Shown piece after piece: positions 12,201 through 22,900 of a DNA stretch of 64,000 bases (position 1 is its first letter; every line of letters starts with the position of its first letter). Under the pieces are notes generated by a model that did not search any database, had not been told where the DNA came from, and saw only the letters and a list, made by a program, of their open reading frames with translations. The DNA is from Micractinium sp. NFX-FRZ (taxonomy: Eukaryota > Chlorophyta > Trebouxiophyceae > Chlorellales > Chlorellaceae): assembly GCA_029339195.1 (NCBI GenBank), contig JAPTJF010000039.1, forward strand, positions 124,001-188,000, written 5' to 3'. The translations under genes and the position numbers were made by a program.

Positions 12201-14991
12201 TGTTGTGGGCATGCTGAGCAAGAAGCTGCAGCGGCTGGCAGCCGAGGCCAAGCGGCAGCAGCGCCTGCAGCGGCGCGAGGCCCGGCTGCGGAAGAAACAG
12301 GCTGCCGCTGCTGCCGCCACAGCTGCGGGGGCTGCCGCTGCTCCAGGGGCGGCTGGGGCTCCACCCGCGGGGCCCCCAGAGGTGCCAGCCGCTCCGATGG
12401 CTGCAGAGCCAGCAGCAGCGGGTGGAGAAGGCGAGGGGGAGGGGCTGGGCTTCTGGGCGGCGGTGAGGCGGCTGGTCGGTGATCCCCAGGTGAGAGATGG
12501 GCGGGGGGGGACGTCACATTGCCGTGACTGTGACTTCAGGGGCATGCGCGTCGAGTTCACGTTCCCCGCAAGCCTTCCTGCCCGAACCTCTCAATGCAGC
12601 GCCGCCTGACCCAGCACCCTTCCTCACTGCCAGCTGCCTGGCACATGCCTGCACCCACCCACACCCCCACCCCCACCCCCATCCCCGCCCCTCCCCCAGC
12701 CAGGACCCGCCCTCACCCCCTCCCGCCTCCCTCCCCTCTCCTGCAGGTGGCCACCTTCTTTGTGCTCTGCACGATACTGGGCTTTGGGCACGGCATCGTG
12801 GGGGGCTTCCTCTTCATGTACCTCTCGGAGAGAGGTGCGGCGACCTCAAAAGCGCGCCCGTGCTGCTTGCCGCCCGCCCTGCACTTCAACCACTCGCCAC
12901 CACGCCACCATACATGTTGCATTGTTGGCTGCTCTGCACGCAGGCGGAGGCGAGCTGCTGATGGGCGCTGTGCTCACCGCCAACGCTCTTCCGGAGCTGC
13001 CAGCATTTTTCTGGTTTGGGCGCATCTTGCAGGCCTGTACATGGGGTGGGGCGGGGGCCACTGCCGGTGCACCTCGCCCCTTCTTTGCACGACTTGGATC
13101 ATCGGGTCATCTTACCTGTGTGTGCCGTCTTCGCCTCCCTGGCTGGCTGCCAGCCCACGTAAAGAAGCACTGTTTTTCAGGAAGCGCAGAATCCAGTGCC
13201 GATGGCGTGTTGCCCTCCCGTGAGGCTCCTGCAGGCCATGGGCATGCACACCCTGCTGTTCACCGCCGCCGCCACTTTGGGCCTGCGCATCTGGGCCTAC
13301 TCGGTAAGGGAGGGGCGGCAGGCTGGGGTGGGAGGGCTGTAGCGGTGCGTGCATCAGGGCATACGCGGTGGGGTGGGGGCGGGGTGGGGGGTAGGTGGGC
13401 ATGCCGGCTTCTGCCCCTTGCGGGAAGGGTGGGCGGGGCAGGGCGGGGTTGCCCCCGGGTGCAGGGCACGACAGGGCGAGGTGGGGAGAGGGAGAAAGAG
13501 AGGTAGGGGTGGCAGAGGTGGGTGGGCAGGGCTGCCTGATCGGGGTTTTGGCAGGCCGCTGTGGATGCAGGGCGCGTGTGCCTTGTGCCTACTGCTGCTT
13601 CTTGCTGCCGGCGCCCTCTAGCACGTCGCATGGCCTCGCTCTCAAGCCACCAATGCATGGGAGGCAGGGGCAATGGCGGCAGGGTAGTGGCTGCCGGGGG
13701 CAGCCGACGTGAGCACCGCCAAATAATGCTGCTGCTGCTGAATCAGATCGAAGATGCATCCTGTCCCAGCAAGCCTTAACACTCGAGGTTGATTTCTTGG
13801 TGGACCGGCAGGCTTGCACAGCTGCCGCTGCCCTCCCGACCAAAACCCTCCTCCTCTGTGTTGGGCCGTGCAGCTGCTGCCCGGCATCAGCCTGAACTGG
13901 ATTGTCCCCATCGAGTCGCTGCACGCCATCACCTACGCCTGCGGCTGGTCGGGTGAGCTGCCGGGACCTGCTGTGCTGTGCTGCGATGCGCTGTGCCGTG
14001 CTGTGCTGTGCTGTGCTGTGCTGTGCTGGACCTTCTTTTGGGGGTTGCTGTGCACTGAAAGGCCCACACTCCTGCCAGTTACCGTGCACAGTGCTAATAC
14101 ACTGACCTCCCTGCTCCCGCCTTGCGCCTGCCTGCCCTGCCCGCTGCCTGCCCTGCCCGCTGTGCAGCCAGCGCAGTGAATGCCTCCAAGATTGCGCCTC
14201 CAGGGCTGGAGTCCACCACACAGGTGCGCTTTTCGACTCGTTACCATGTTTCTTGAATGCTTGCGTGCAACAAGCCCTGCCCAGGACTGCCACGGCAATC
14301 CAGCGGCCTCCCCTCAGTGACGCAGTGCCGGCCCCGTGCAGCAACCGACCATACGAGTGCTCGTGCGCACCGCTGGCCCTGCGCCCTGCAACTGATACTG
14401 TTGATAGCCTGCACTTGCCCTCCCCTGCAGGGGCTCTTCCAGGGCCTGTGGACCGGTGCAGGCGTGGGGATTGCCGGGCTCTTGGGTGAGACTGACTTTC
14501 GTGCGCGTGCTTACAACGACCATCATGGCGTGTGTAACACACACACGCACCGCCAGCCAGAGAAGCTCAGCACAATGCAGGACTGCTTCTGTGTGCCTGT
14601 CATCTGCTCTTGCTGCGCTGCCTGCCGCCATGGCGTGCCCACGTTCCGAGGGCGTCACCGGGCTTGCCTCACTCTCTGCGTTGGACGTGCTGCTGCAGGG
14701 GGCGTGCTGTACGGGAGCCACGGCGCTCAGTTCCTCTTCAGGCTGTCAGGTGGGGCGTGCTTGGTGTGCATTGCCCAATTGCTAGCAGCGTTCACACGCC
14801 CCCCAGCGCCTCCAAGCAGTCCTGAGCTCCTTTGTCCCCCACCTGACCCCGCTGCAGGCCTGGCCATCCTGGGCACCACCGCCGCCGCCGCTGTGCCAAC
14901 CCTGGTGCTGCGCTGGCGCCGCAAGCACCGGGTGGAGCTGCCGCCCTCCAGGGAGTCGCTGGATGATCTCACCGCACTGGCGGGGCACTGA
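6288..14991 (+). CDS. MFSD6-type major facilitator with a giant central loop
   Basis: Exons: 6288-6335, 6483-6517, 6731-6810, 6967-7052, 7353-7478, 7725-7819, 8004-8098, 8503-8693, 9158-9261, 9611-10054, 10358-11102, 11321-11462, 11760-11823, 12185-12489, 12747-12834, 12944-13032, 13235-13303, 13874-13952, 14168-14223, 14431-14485, 14699-14749, 14859-14991. They sum to 3180 nt (1059 residues plus stop), all in phase. The start reads MPSPRQAVYLLNVSTG, then INPFLNLFFARQGVTASQIG and the motif-A loop GLADRWGAHRP, as in the MFS_1_like/MFSD6 family. The second half has LPELPAFFWFGRILQ and SLNWIVPIESLHAITY, also family-typical. Between the two six-helix halves lies a roughly 550-residue acidic, Ala/Pro/Gln-rich insert (exons 9611-12489). 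Donors at 7819, 10054, 11102 and 13032 are GC. Substrate unknown. Confidence 0.85.
9478..9505 (+). repeat. Echo of the 9611 exon start in its own intron
   Basis: TGCAGGAGAGCCTCCTGAGG here matches the true acceptor and exon start at 9606-9630 (TGCAGGAGAGCTGCCTGAGG) with few changes, 123 bp upstream. It preserves the AG acceptor and could compete for splicing. Confidence 0.75.
12069..12115 (+). repeat. Echo of the 12185 exon start in its own intron
   Basis: About 40 bp including GACCGGCTCCC, TGTGGGCATGCT and AGCAAG repeat the first bases of the coding exon at 12185-12228, with a CGCAG acceptor in front. The true copy encodes RTGSLVVGMLSKKLQR. The echo lies about 115 bp upstream and diverges after roughly 40 bases. 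Confidence 0.85.
13977..14029 (+). repeat. TGTGC pentanucleotide repeat
   Basis: Imperfect array of about ten GCTGT units inside the intron following the exon that ends at 13952 of the MFS gene. Simple sequence, likely polymorphic. Confidence 0.85.
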
Positions 14992-15407
14992 GGGCTAGGG
15001 GGACGACTGAAGAAACCAAGCGGCAAGCTGAATGCACGAGGGCGTTTGTGGCGGCGGCCCAGTGAGTGCTGGCAGGGCGACCTGGCAGCGTTGGCGGCAG
15101 GCTGCTTGCTGCGGCAACCCTCCACTTTCTACCTTGCAGCGTGTACGTTGAAAAGAGGTATCAATGAAGAAAATTGAGGGACGGCAAAACAATATCTCAG
15201 AAACTACGGGGTTTTGAGGCATGAGCAAGAGTGCACGCTATGGCTGGAGTGGCCCAGGAGGTTTGCCCAGGAGGTTTGAACTGTGGTGCTGAGCCGGCAG
15301 CACAGCTACACCTGCAAATGTGGGCAGCCGGCGAGCAGGCTGTAGCCCGCCGCTTCCTGTGGAAGCAGAACCAGCCAATGCAGTCAGTCAATCAAAGCTC
15401 TAAGCCA
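14992..15407. other. Convergent intergenic
   Basis: Lies between the stop codons of the MFS gene (+) and the glycosyltransferase (-). It must hold both 3' untranslated regions. No gene or clear structure seen. Confidence 0.4.
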
Positions 15408-18400
15408 TTAAATCAGCCCCTGCTCAAGCCCTTCATTACACGAGTGGCGCATGTCGGGTGGGCCATACACCGCCCTGTCGCCCTTTGTCAGCCAGCGCCA
15501 GCGCCCCTGCTCCCAACGCTGGCGGTAGTCACTCATGTTGCCTGCTGTGTCGACCACAGCGCGCAGGGCGGTGTCCAAGTACCCCCACCTGTGTGCAGCA
15601 GGCAGCAAGCACACGGTGGCAGACACGCAGGCAGGCGGGCCGGTGAGCAGTAGACGCAGCTAAGGTGGCAGACACGCAGGCAAGGCAGGTACCGGACTGA
15701 ATCAGCTGAGGCACGCTACAGGCGGCAGGGCTGGAATGGCAGTACAGCCAACCCGCACCGCCACCGCCGCCAGCTGCCTGCGAGCCAGCCCGCTCACCTC
15801 ACAATCAGGTTGCGGTACTTTGCCCAGTCGTGCCCGCTCGTGGCCCCCCGCTTGCGCCCCTCCACCTCCCGCTTGGCGGGGGTCCAGCTGCCCTTGCCGT
15901 CGCACAGCAGCAGCTTCCAGAACTGCACCTTCGTTTCAAGGTCCTGCAGGCAGGGGGAGGCAGGCAGCGGGAGGCGGGCAGGCAGGCAGGCAGGCAGCAG
16001 GCGGGCGGCATTGAACTGAGTGTGAGAGTGCACCCGACACACAGCACACCAGCAGCAAGGGCAGCAGCAGGGGCATGGCAACCACGAGCCACATGCATTC
16101 CACGCCACTCTGCACCTCAGCACTGTTCTGCCCGCCGCTGCCGCCGGCACCGCCACCTGGACACCCCGGCCTCCTCCTCCTACACCTCCAACCCGACATA
16201 CTGATTTCGTGCAAGCGCAGCGGCAGCCTGCCCGCGCTGGTGGGTTGCCTGCCTGCCTGTGCCGCTGCTGCTGCTCTCGAGAGCACCTGCCTGCTGCCTG
16301 CCCCTCCACCCCCACCGCTGCTGCTGCTGCTGCTGCTCACGGATCGCCTGCCACCTGTCCCCCTCGCACCTTGGCGTTGTTCTTGGCAAAGTTGATGTGC
16401 GCGCAGTCCCCTCCGGTGCAGGAGTGGTCGAACTCGAACATAGTGAGCTCGATCAGGCTGCTGCCGGGGCGCATCATGTAGCCGTTGGCAATGTTGGCGC
16501 CATGCACGCCCACAAAAATGTCGGCTGCCTGGGCCAGGGTCAGCCCCGCCGCCAGGGTGGGGGTGGGGGCCTGCACTAAGGCAAAGAGCAGGCCGGCTCA
16601 GCACAGTTGGTTGGGAAAGGGTGTGATCATCAGGCTGGTCATAGCTAGCCTGTTCAGCGATGTGCTGCCCAAGAATGGCAGCTGCGAGGGGAGGGCAGAT
16701 GGCAGGCTGGCAGCCAGCCGGCCAGTGGGGAGAGGCCACCAGCCAGAAGCCAGGAGCTTCATTTGACAGGGCCAGTGAGCTAGTCCTGCCTGCCTGGCAT
16801 CTCCCGCCAAACGAGCCAGCTGGCACCCACCCACCCACCCACCTGCCCGCACAGCCTGCCAGCCGGCCTGCCCAGCCAGCCACCCCAACAGGCTCACCTC
16901 CCAGCAGACGGCGCGCACTCGGGCGCCCGAGGGGGCTGTGTGCCGCCAGCGGTTGCAGCGCTCCAGGAGCTCTGCTGAGTTTACGAGCTGGCGCTCCACC
17001 CCTCCCCTCTTCATGAACGCCACCCGCAGCACAGGCTCGGTGCCGGCCCCGGTGGTGGCTGAGCTGGCGGCCGCCCTGCTGAGCTGGCGCAGGATGCTGA
17101 CTGGCGGCGGCGGGGGCAGGTGCGCTGGCAGCGGCTGCGCCCGCGGGGCCGGCTGCGACTGCTGCTCTCCCCCTTTCTCCACCCCCTCATCACCTGCCTG
17201 CTCCTCCCCCTCCTCAATATCCCCCTCCTCATCACCTTCCTCCTCCTCCATGGCCGGATCCTGACCCTGCTGCTGGCCAGCCCCGCTGGCAGCTGTGCTG
17301 CCAGTGTAGTGCTGCACCAGCAGCCTGCCATAGGCATGCAGCCGGAAATGCTCAGGCTGCACATCGTCAGTGCACACAAACAGGTCCGAGAAGCACTTCT
17401 GCTCACCGCCCTCGTAGCTAGGAGGCAGCTGGGTGCCGCCTTCCCCCGGAGACAGCGGCCTGCCAACCTGCGGGCAGAGGGGCGGCAATGCGGGGGCGCG
17501 TGACGTGGCAACACAGTGAGCGAGAGAACATCCCCCCCGCCCCCCACTACCTGCCTGCCTGCTCAAGCGTCTGGCTGGCTGGCTGTCACAGGAAGCAGCC
17601 CCCCGTCCCGCCGGCACACCACACCACCACACCCAACACCATCCAAACTACTGCCCCCCCAGCCCCCCCACCCACCTCGCCGTCCCCCACCCGGTCTGAA
17701 AAGTCTGCCCAGCTGTCCACCCGCATCTGTGACAGCGGCTGCCACAGCTGGCGGCTCATGCCGCTGAGCGCCAGGCCCTCTGCTGTCATCAGCACGATGC
17801 GCGCATGCTGTGCCCAGGCAGTCTCGCGGAGCGCGCTGTAAAACATGGCGGCGTTGTCTGCTGGCACGGCGGGTGAGCGGGCGGGCGGTGCCAAGTGGGC
17901 AGTGCAGTGAGGCACAGTGCAGTGAGGCGTAGTGCAGTGACGGCGCGGTTGCAGAAGCAGGGGGCCGGGCATGGGCAGCGTGAAGCTGTGTGCATGCCAA
18001 GCCATGCCAGGCCAGGAGTGCAGGTGCATCCCGCGCCCCCCTCTGCCGCCTGCCCCTCCACCCTCCCACCACCTGCCCACCCACCTCGGAATTCGTGCAC
18101 GAAGTTGTAGGGCCTGTTGGAGTAGAACACCACCGGCACAGTGCAGCTGGAGAAGGTGGGGAGCTGCAGGTACCGCCGCGCTTCCCTGCTGCTGGCGGGG
18201 CGGGCGTGGATGGGGGGCTGCACCACGCTGTGATCCTTTCCGCCCCTGCCCCTGCCGCCCTTGGCTGGGCGGTATGGGAACTGGAACTTGGTTTGGCGCT
18301 CGGTGGGCGACAGGTTTGGGAGGTTGCGGGGTGGGCCGTCCTTGCCGTCGGCAGGCAGGTACTGCTGACCGTACAGGATGATGCTGCCCTGCAACCAGGC

Positions 18401-19038
18401 AGGCAGGCGGCGAAGAGCGGGTGCGCAGGCAGGCAGGTCAGGCAGGAGGTGGGTGCAGAGCACGCACAGCCAGCCGCCAGCGCAGCAGCAACGGCACGAC
18501 TGCGCTGGCTGCAGCAGCGGCAGCGTGATGGCGGTAGGCCGTGCGGGGTGCCTCTGGGCAGGAGGAGCGGCAGCAGCAGGGTTTCGTGTGCAGCCGCAGA
18601 GCCACGCAGGTGGGCGCCCAGGTGGCGGCAGGGGTGGGTGCATGCAGCACCATCCGCAGCCGGTAAGCGCCCGCCCGCCAGGCTACTGCTGCGCCCACGC
18701 ACCTGGTCAACGCACACCTCCTTTAGCAGGGTGCAGCTGCGAGCAAAGGGCGACCGCTGAATTTCCAGCTGGCAGCTGGGCGGCTGCTGTTGCTGCTGCT
18801 GCTGAGTTACCGCCGCCGGTCCTGCAGCCGCCGCCAGCGCATGTGGCAGCTGCGCCTGCTCCTGCTGCTGCCCCTCCGTCTGCAGTACCTCCGGATTTAT
18901 GTGCAGCCTGGAACCGTATGCTGGAAACCAGGAGGGCCGAGAACGAGCGAGAAATAGCAGCAGCGTGGCAGCCGCCGCAAAGGCGGCCAGGGCCGGCGCC
19001 CTTGGTGCGCCCCACGCCGGCCTCAAGGTTTTGTGCAT
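15408..19038 (-). CDS. GT61-family glycosyltransferase, type II membrane protein
   Basis: Exons on the minus strand: 19038-18703, 18388-18085, 17857-17676, 17467-16898, 16570-16370, 15943-15798, 15588-15408; total 1920 nt, 639 residues, all in phase. A short basic N-terminus is followed by one hydrophobic anchor (about residues 13-32), then a Gln-rich stem (run of seven Q), typical of a Golgi enzyme. The catalytic region has ADIFVGVHGANIANG and MMRPGSSLIEL, the hallmark of GT61 (DUF563) transferases, followed by HDWAKYRNLIVR near the C-terminus. GT61 enzymes move xylose, arabinose or GlcNAc onto glycans; the sugar here cannot be told. A strongly acidic Glu/Asp/Gly insert, about 90 residues long, interrupts the domain inside the 17467-16898 exon. 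Confidence 0.88.
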
Positions 19039-19940
19039 CGTGCTGGACTACAAAGCGATGGGAAGCAGCCCACCAGCAGGAGGGCGAAGCGGCCTGTGCG
19101 GCAGCCAGGGGAGCGGGCTTCGCCCAGGCTTGCGCATGATGTTACAGTTTAGTGCAGGTGCATGGCTGGTTCGCCTTCCTCGGCTCCGTTCCGGCCTGCC
19201 AGCTCATCAGTACCAGCAGTACAGTTATGAAGTTTCACTGATGGAGTGCAGGTGGCTCCAGCCACAATTGGCTCCAGTTGACTGTGCTAATCATTAGAGG
19301 CCACTGTGCTGGTGTAGATGCCCATAAGCAGCCTTACAAAATCCTGAGGTGCAAGAGGTATCGCGCTGCCACCGGCGCCAAACGTGTTTGTGCGGTTGTG
19401 GCTTGTGAGGGGCCTGCCTGGCTGGACACGGGCACGCCGTGGCTGGATGAGGAAAGGAGGTGTGCGTCGCAAAACATAACGTGACGTGTGCATCGGCTAT
19501 CACGAAACTGCACCACATTGAGGCGACGGAGTGGCGTGGTGTGCTGTGCATCTGTGCTGTGCGCAAAGAAGATGCGAGACCCTTCCTGCAAGCATCGAGG
19601 CGCTCCTGGCCATGCACTGGAGGGTCTGTGTGCTGGCGCAGGGTTGCAGCTTTGTTACAGCAACTGAACTAACGGGTCAGGTTGGGTTGGGTCGAATCGG
19701 GTTGGGGGTCGGGTCAAGTCGGATCAGAGCGGGTCAGTCAGGCGAGGGTCAAGGTCAGCAATGAGGGAGGGGCGGGAACAGCGAGCACGAAGACGCAACA
19801 GCTGAGCAGGAGGCATGAGCGGTGGCGAGAGAAGCAGAGCACGGAAAACGAGGGCCGGTGGGCAAGCAAGGAGAAGACCGTATGTATGGGGGCAAGGGGT
19901 GCAGGATCAACGAGGCGTGCACAGAAAGCTGGCACATGCC
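19039..19940. other. Intergenic with degenerate GGGTC/GGGTT repeats
   Basis: Promoter of the GT61 gene (-) and 3' trailer of UTP21 (-). At 19674-19745 there is a run of imperfect GGGTTGGGTC/GGGTCAAGTC units. The repeats are degenerate and too short to be a telomere. Confidence 0.4.
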
Positions 19941-22900
19941 TCAGGCCTGCAAGTTTCCAAGGAATCCGACCATGCAGCGCACGCTCTGCATGAGGCCGTC
20001 CAGCCGGCGCCACGTGGCCGCCAGCCGCTGCTGCGTGCGCTGCGCGCGCTCGGCCAGCTCAGCGTGCTCCGCAATCACGTCGCCATGCACCTGCAGCACC
20101 ACGCGCAGAAGCGCCTGCGGGGCGGGAGGGAGCGGGGCGGTGGCAGGCGTGGTCAACGCAGTGCAGCAGCATGGCATCAGGCACAGCTTGCTTGCCCCTT
20201 GTGCCATCCCCGCGCCCTGCCTTGCACTCGCCGCGCCAGCTGCCGGCCATCCCACGCAAAGGCCCTCGCAGGCGAACCCTCTAGCCCCACACATAGCTGC
20301 CCGTTGTGCCCGCCCACCTGCACAAACTCAAAGTTGCGGTTGCTGCCGGTCTCCTCCTCCAGGAAGGCCAGCAGCAGGGCCAGCTCTTCCAGCTCCTCCT
20401 CGGGGGCGCCCTCCAGCACCTGCGAGCGGGGGAGGGGCGGGGTGGGGGAAAGAGCAGCGGGGGCGTCCGGGTCAGAATACAGTACAGGGAGACGGTGGCG
20501 CAAGGCGCAGGGAGGGGCTTTCTAGGGCCGGCCTAGAAAGGAGGGAGTGACGGAAGAGACCAGAGGTTGGCAAGCAAGACACACAGAAGAGGAATCACGT
20601 GCAGCTTGGGAATGTTTGCTAGCGTGCACACTGGGGGAGTACATGGGGGTGCACCCAGAGCACCCGGCACACCCGCCCTTGATCATGCCTCAATTCCCAC
20701 GCACCTGCATGCCGCGGATCTCGGCATCGAGCGCCACCGGTGGCAGCGTGCGCAGGTGGGCCACCAGAGAGGTCCAGTCGCCGGCGTGCGCACAGCTGTG
20801 CAGCAGGCGCACCAGCTGGCTGTGCTCCGCCTGCGCGCGCGTCTTGAGCACGCGGCCGAGTGGCGGCCGCTGCCTACGCGCGCCGCCGCCGCCCTCCTCC
20901 TCCTCGTCGCTGCTGCCAGCGGCGTCGGCGGCGCCGTCCTGCAGCCGCTCCTCCTCCTCCCCTTCCTCCTCCTCGCCGTCTCCCCAAGCAGCGGCAGCCT
21001 TGGCAGCCAATGCCTGATCCGCTGCACCGCCGTCCTCGCCTCCCGCCGTCGCAGCGGCGGCAGAAAAGTCAAAGACGGGGTTGCGCCCCGCGTCGGCGCC
21101 GGCCAAGGTGGGCAGGAAGAAGGGGGCGGCTGCCGGCTTCTTGGGAGGCTCAATTGGCTTGTTCCTGGCCTTGATGGTGTCCAGGTGCACCAGGTTCTGC
21201 CACTGCGTGCGCGGCAGCATGCTCAGCGTGACCAGCTCGGGGAGCAGCGGGGCGGGGGCGCCCGCCGCGTCGCGCGCAGCGTACGCGGCAGACGCCGCAG
21301 CCGCCTTGGCTGGGTCCAGCGCAGCAGGCGCCTCGGCCGCCGCGCCTTGCTGGCGTCGCCGGCTCGCGCCGCCTGCCGCTGCTGCCATCTCGTCCTCCTG
21401 CTCCTCCTCATCAGAGCTGGAGCCAGGCTCGGCCTGCTGTGCATCCTGCTGTGCCTCCCCCTCTACATCCTCCCCTTCCGAGTCTGAGCTGCCGCCGCCG
21501 CCGCTGCCGCCATGTGTCTGCCGCAGCATCAGCCGCAGCTCCGCCCGCTGCTGGGCCGCGCCGGCGGCGTCTGCAGAGCCTGCGCCGGGGCCGCTGCCGC
21601 CGGCGGAGATGGTGGGCAGGCGCACTCGGATGGGCGAATCGCTGGGCACAATGTCGGCGCCGCTGCCGAACAGCATCTGCACACGGGGGGAGAAAGGGGC
21701 CGGGGGGCAGGATGCAGTGAGCGAGCAGCGGGGGCCGGGGGCGATCCCGTGTGCAGGGCAGCACTTCAGCTGGGCAAGTGGCCTTCCACACCACCCAATC
21801 GCAACCACACAAGCGCCCCCCTGCCGCCCACACATCGCATTTGACAGCCTCGATCACGGCCTCCTCGTTTCACGCGCACATTACACAGCACACCAACAAA
21901 CGCCTTTGTTCCTCCTCTCACCTGGTTGGCCCACAGGTAGATGCCCCGCTTGCCCACGTGGGAGGTGGCCAGCAGGTCCTGGGCAGGGCCCAGGCTAAGG
22001 GAGGTGACGGGCGCTCCCAGGCGCATGACCTGCAGCACGCGGGCGCCTGCAGGGGGTGGGTGCAAGGGGCGGGGAGGAGAGGGCAGGGGGCGTCAGTGGG
22101 CTGCTGCTTGCCACCGGGTGGCAGGGGGCGGGGAGAGCGGAGGAGCAGAGTGGTGCAGGTGTGGGGTGCGGTGTGTGTGGCGTCCTGGTCTGCTCAGCTA
22201 CGGAAAGGGTGTACTCATGCAACCCCAGAGGGCAGCGATTGGTAGTCTAACATGCATTGATTGTAGACTATCACTGCAGCGGAACGCTGGATGATTGTGC
22301 AGGTGGGTGACACTGCAGGGGCGGCGGGCGGCGAAGTGCAGGCGAGGGCAGCAGCGTGGTGCAAAAACGAGAGGGAGTGTCGGTCGGTCGGTGTGTGCTC
22401 AGAATCACAGCCAAGAGTTTGTATACTCATGCAGCCCGAGGGCAGCAATCGTTGATAGAACAATAGTTATCTCTGTATAATCATTGCATCGCCGACACAA
22501 GGGGGTGGAGATGCAGGCAGGCAAGCAGAGTGGCAAGCAGAGAGAAGCAAAGTGTGGTGAGCGAGGCGGTGCAGGGGTGCATATTAGTGAAAGGCTCAGT
22601 TTATGGGTGGTGATATTATGCTTGTCGTCATAGCTTATGAACCTTGGTGGGGTTCGCATTCAGACGAACGAGACAACCCATCATCGCCCAGGCAACACAG
22701 GCAGGCGCGGCGCAGGGAGCAGGGCATGGGTGCAGCCCAGCGTGCAGTCCAGCAAAAAGCAATTCAAAAGTGTGCGAAGGCAGAGCGGAGGCAGAGGGGG
22801 GTGCAGCGAAGCAGCAGGCTGCAGGGAAAGGAACCGGCCCACCCAGCCAGCTGCCCTGCCGGCCCGCCACACACAGCTTCATGCGCAATAAGCTCAAGGC

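Noticed and set aside
15960..16005. GCAGG repeat array as a CRISPR-like element
   Set aside because: Simple short tandem repeat without spacers, inside a eukaryotic intron.
19674..19745. Telomere-like G-rich repeats
   Set aside because: Units are irregular, the tract is only about 70 bp, and genes flank it on both sides.
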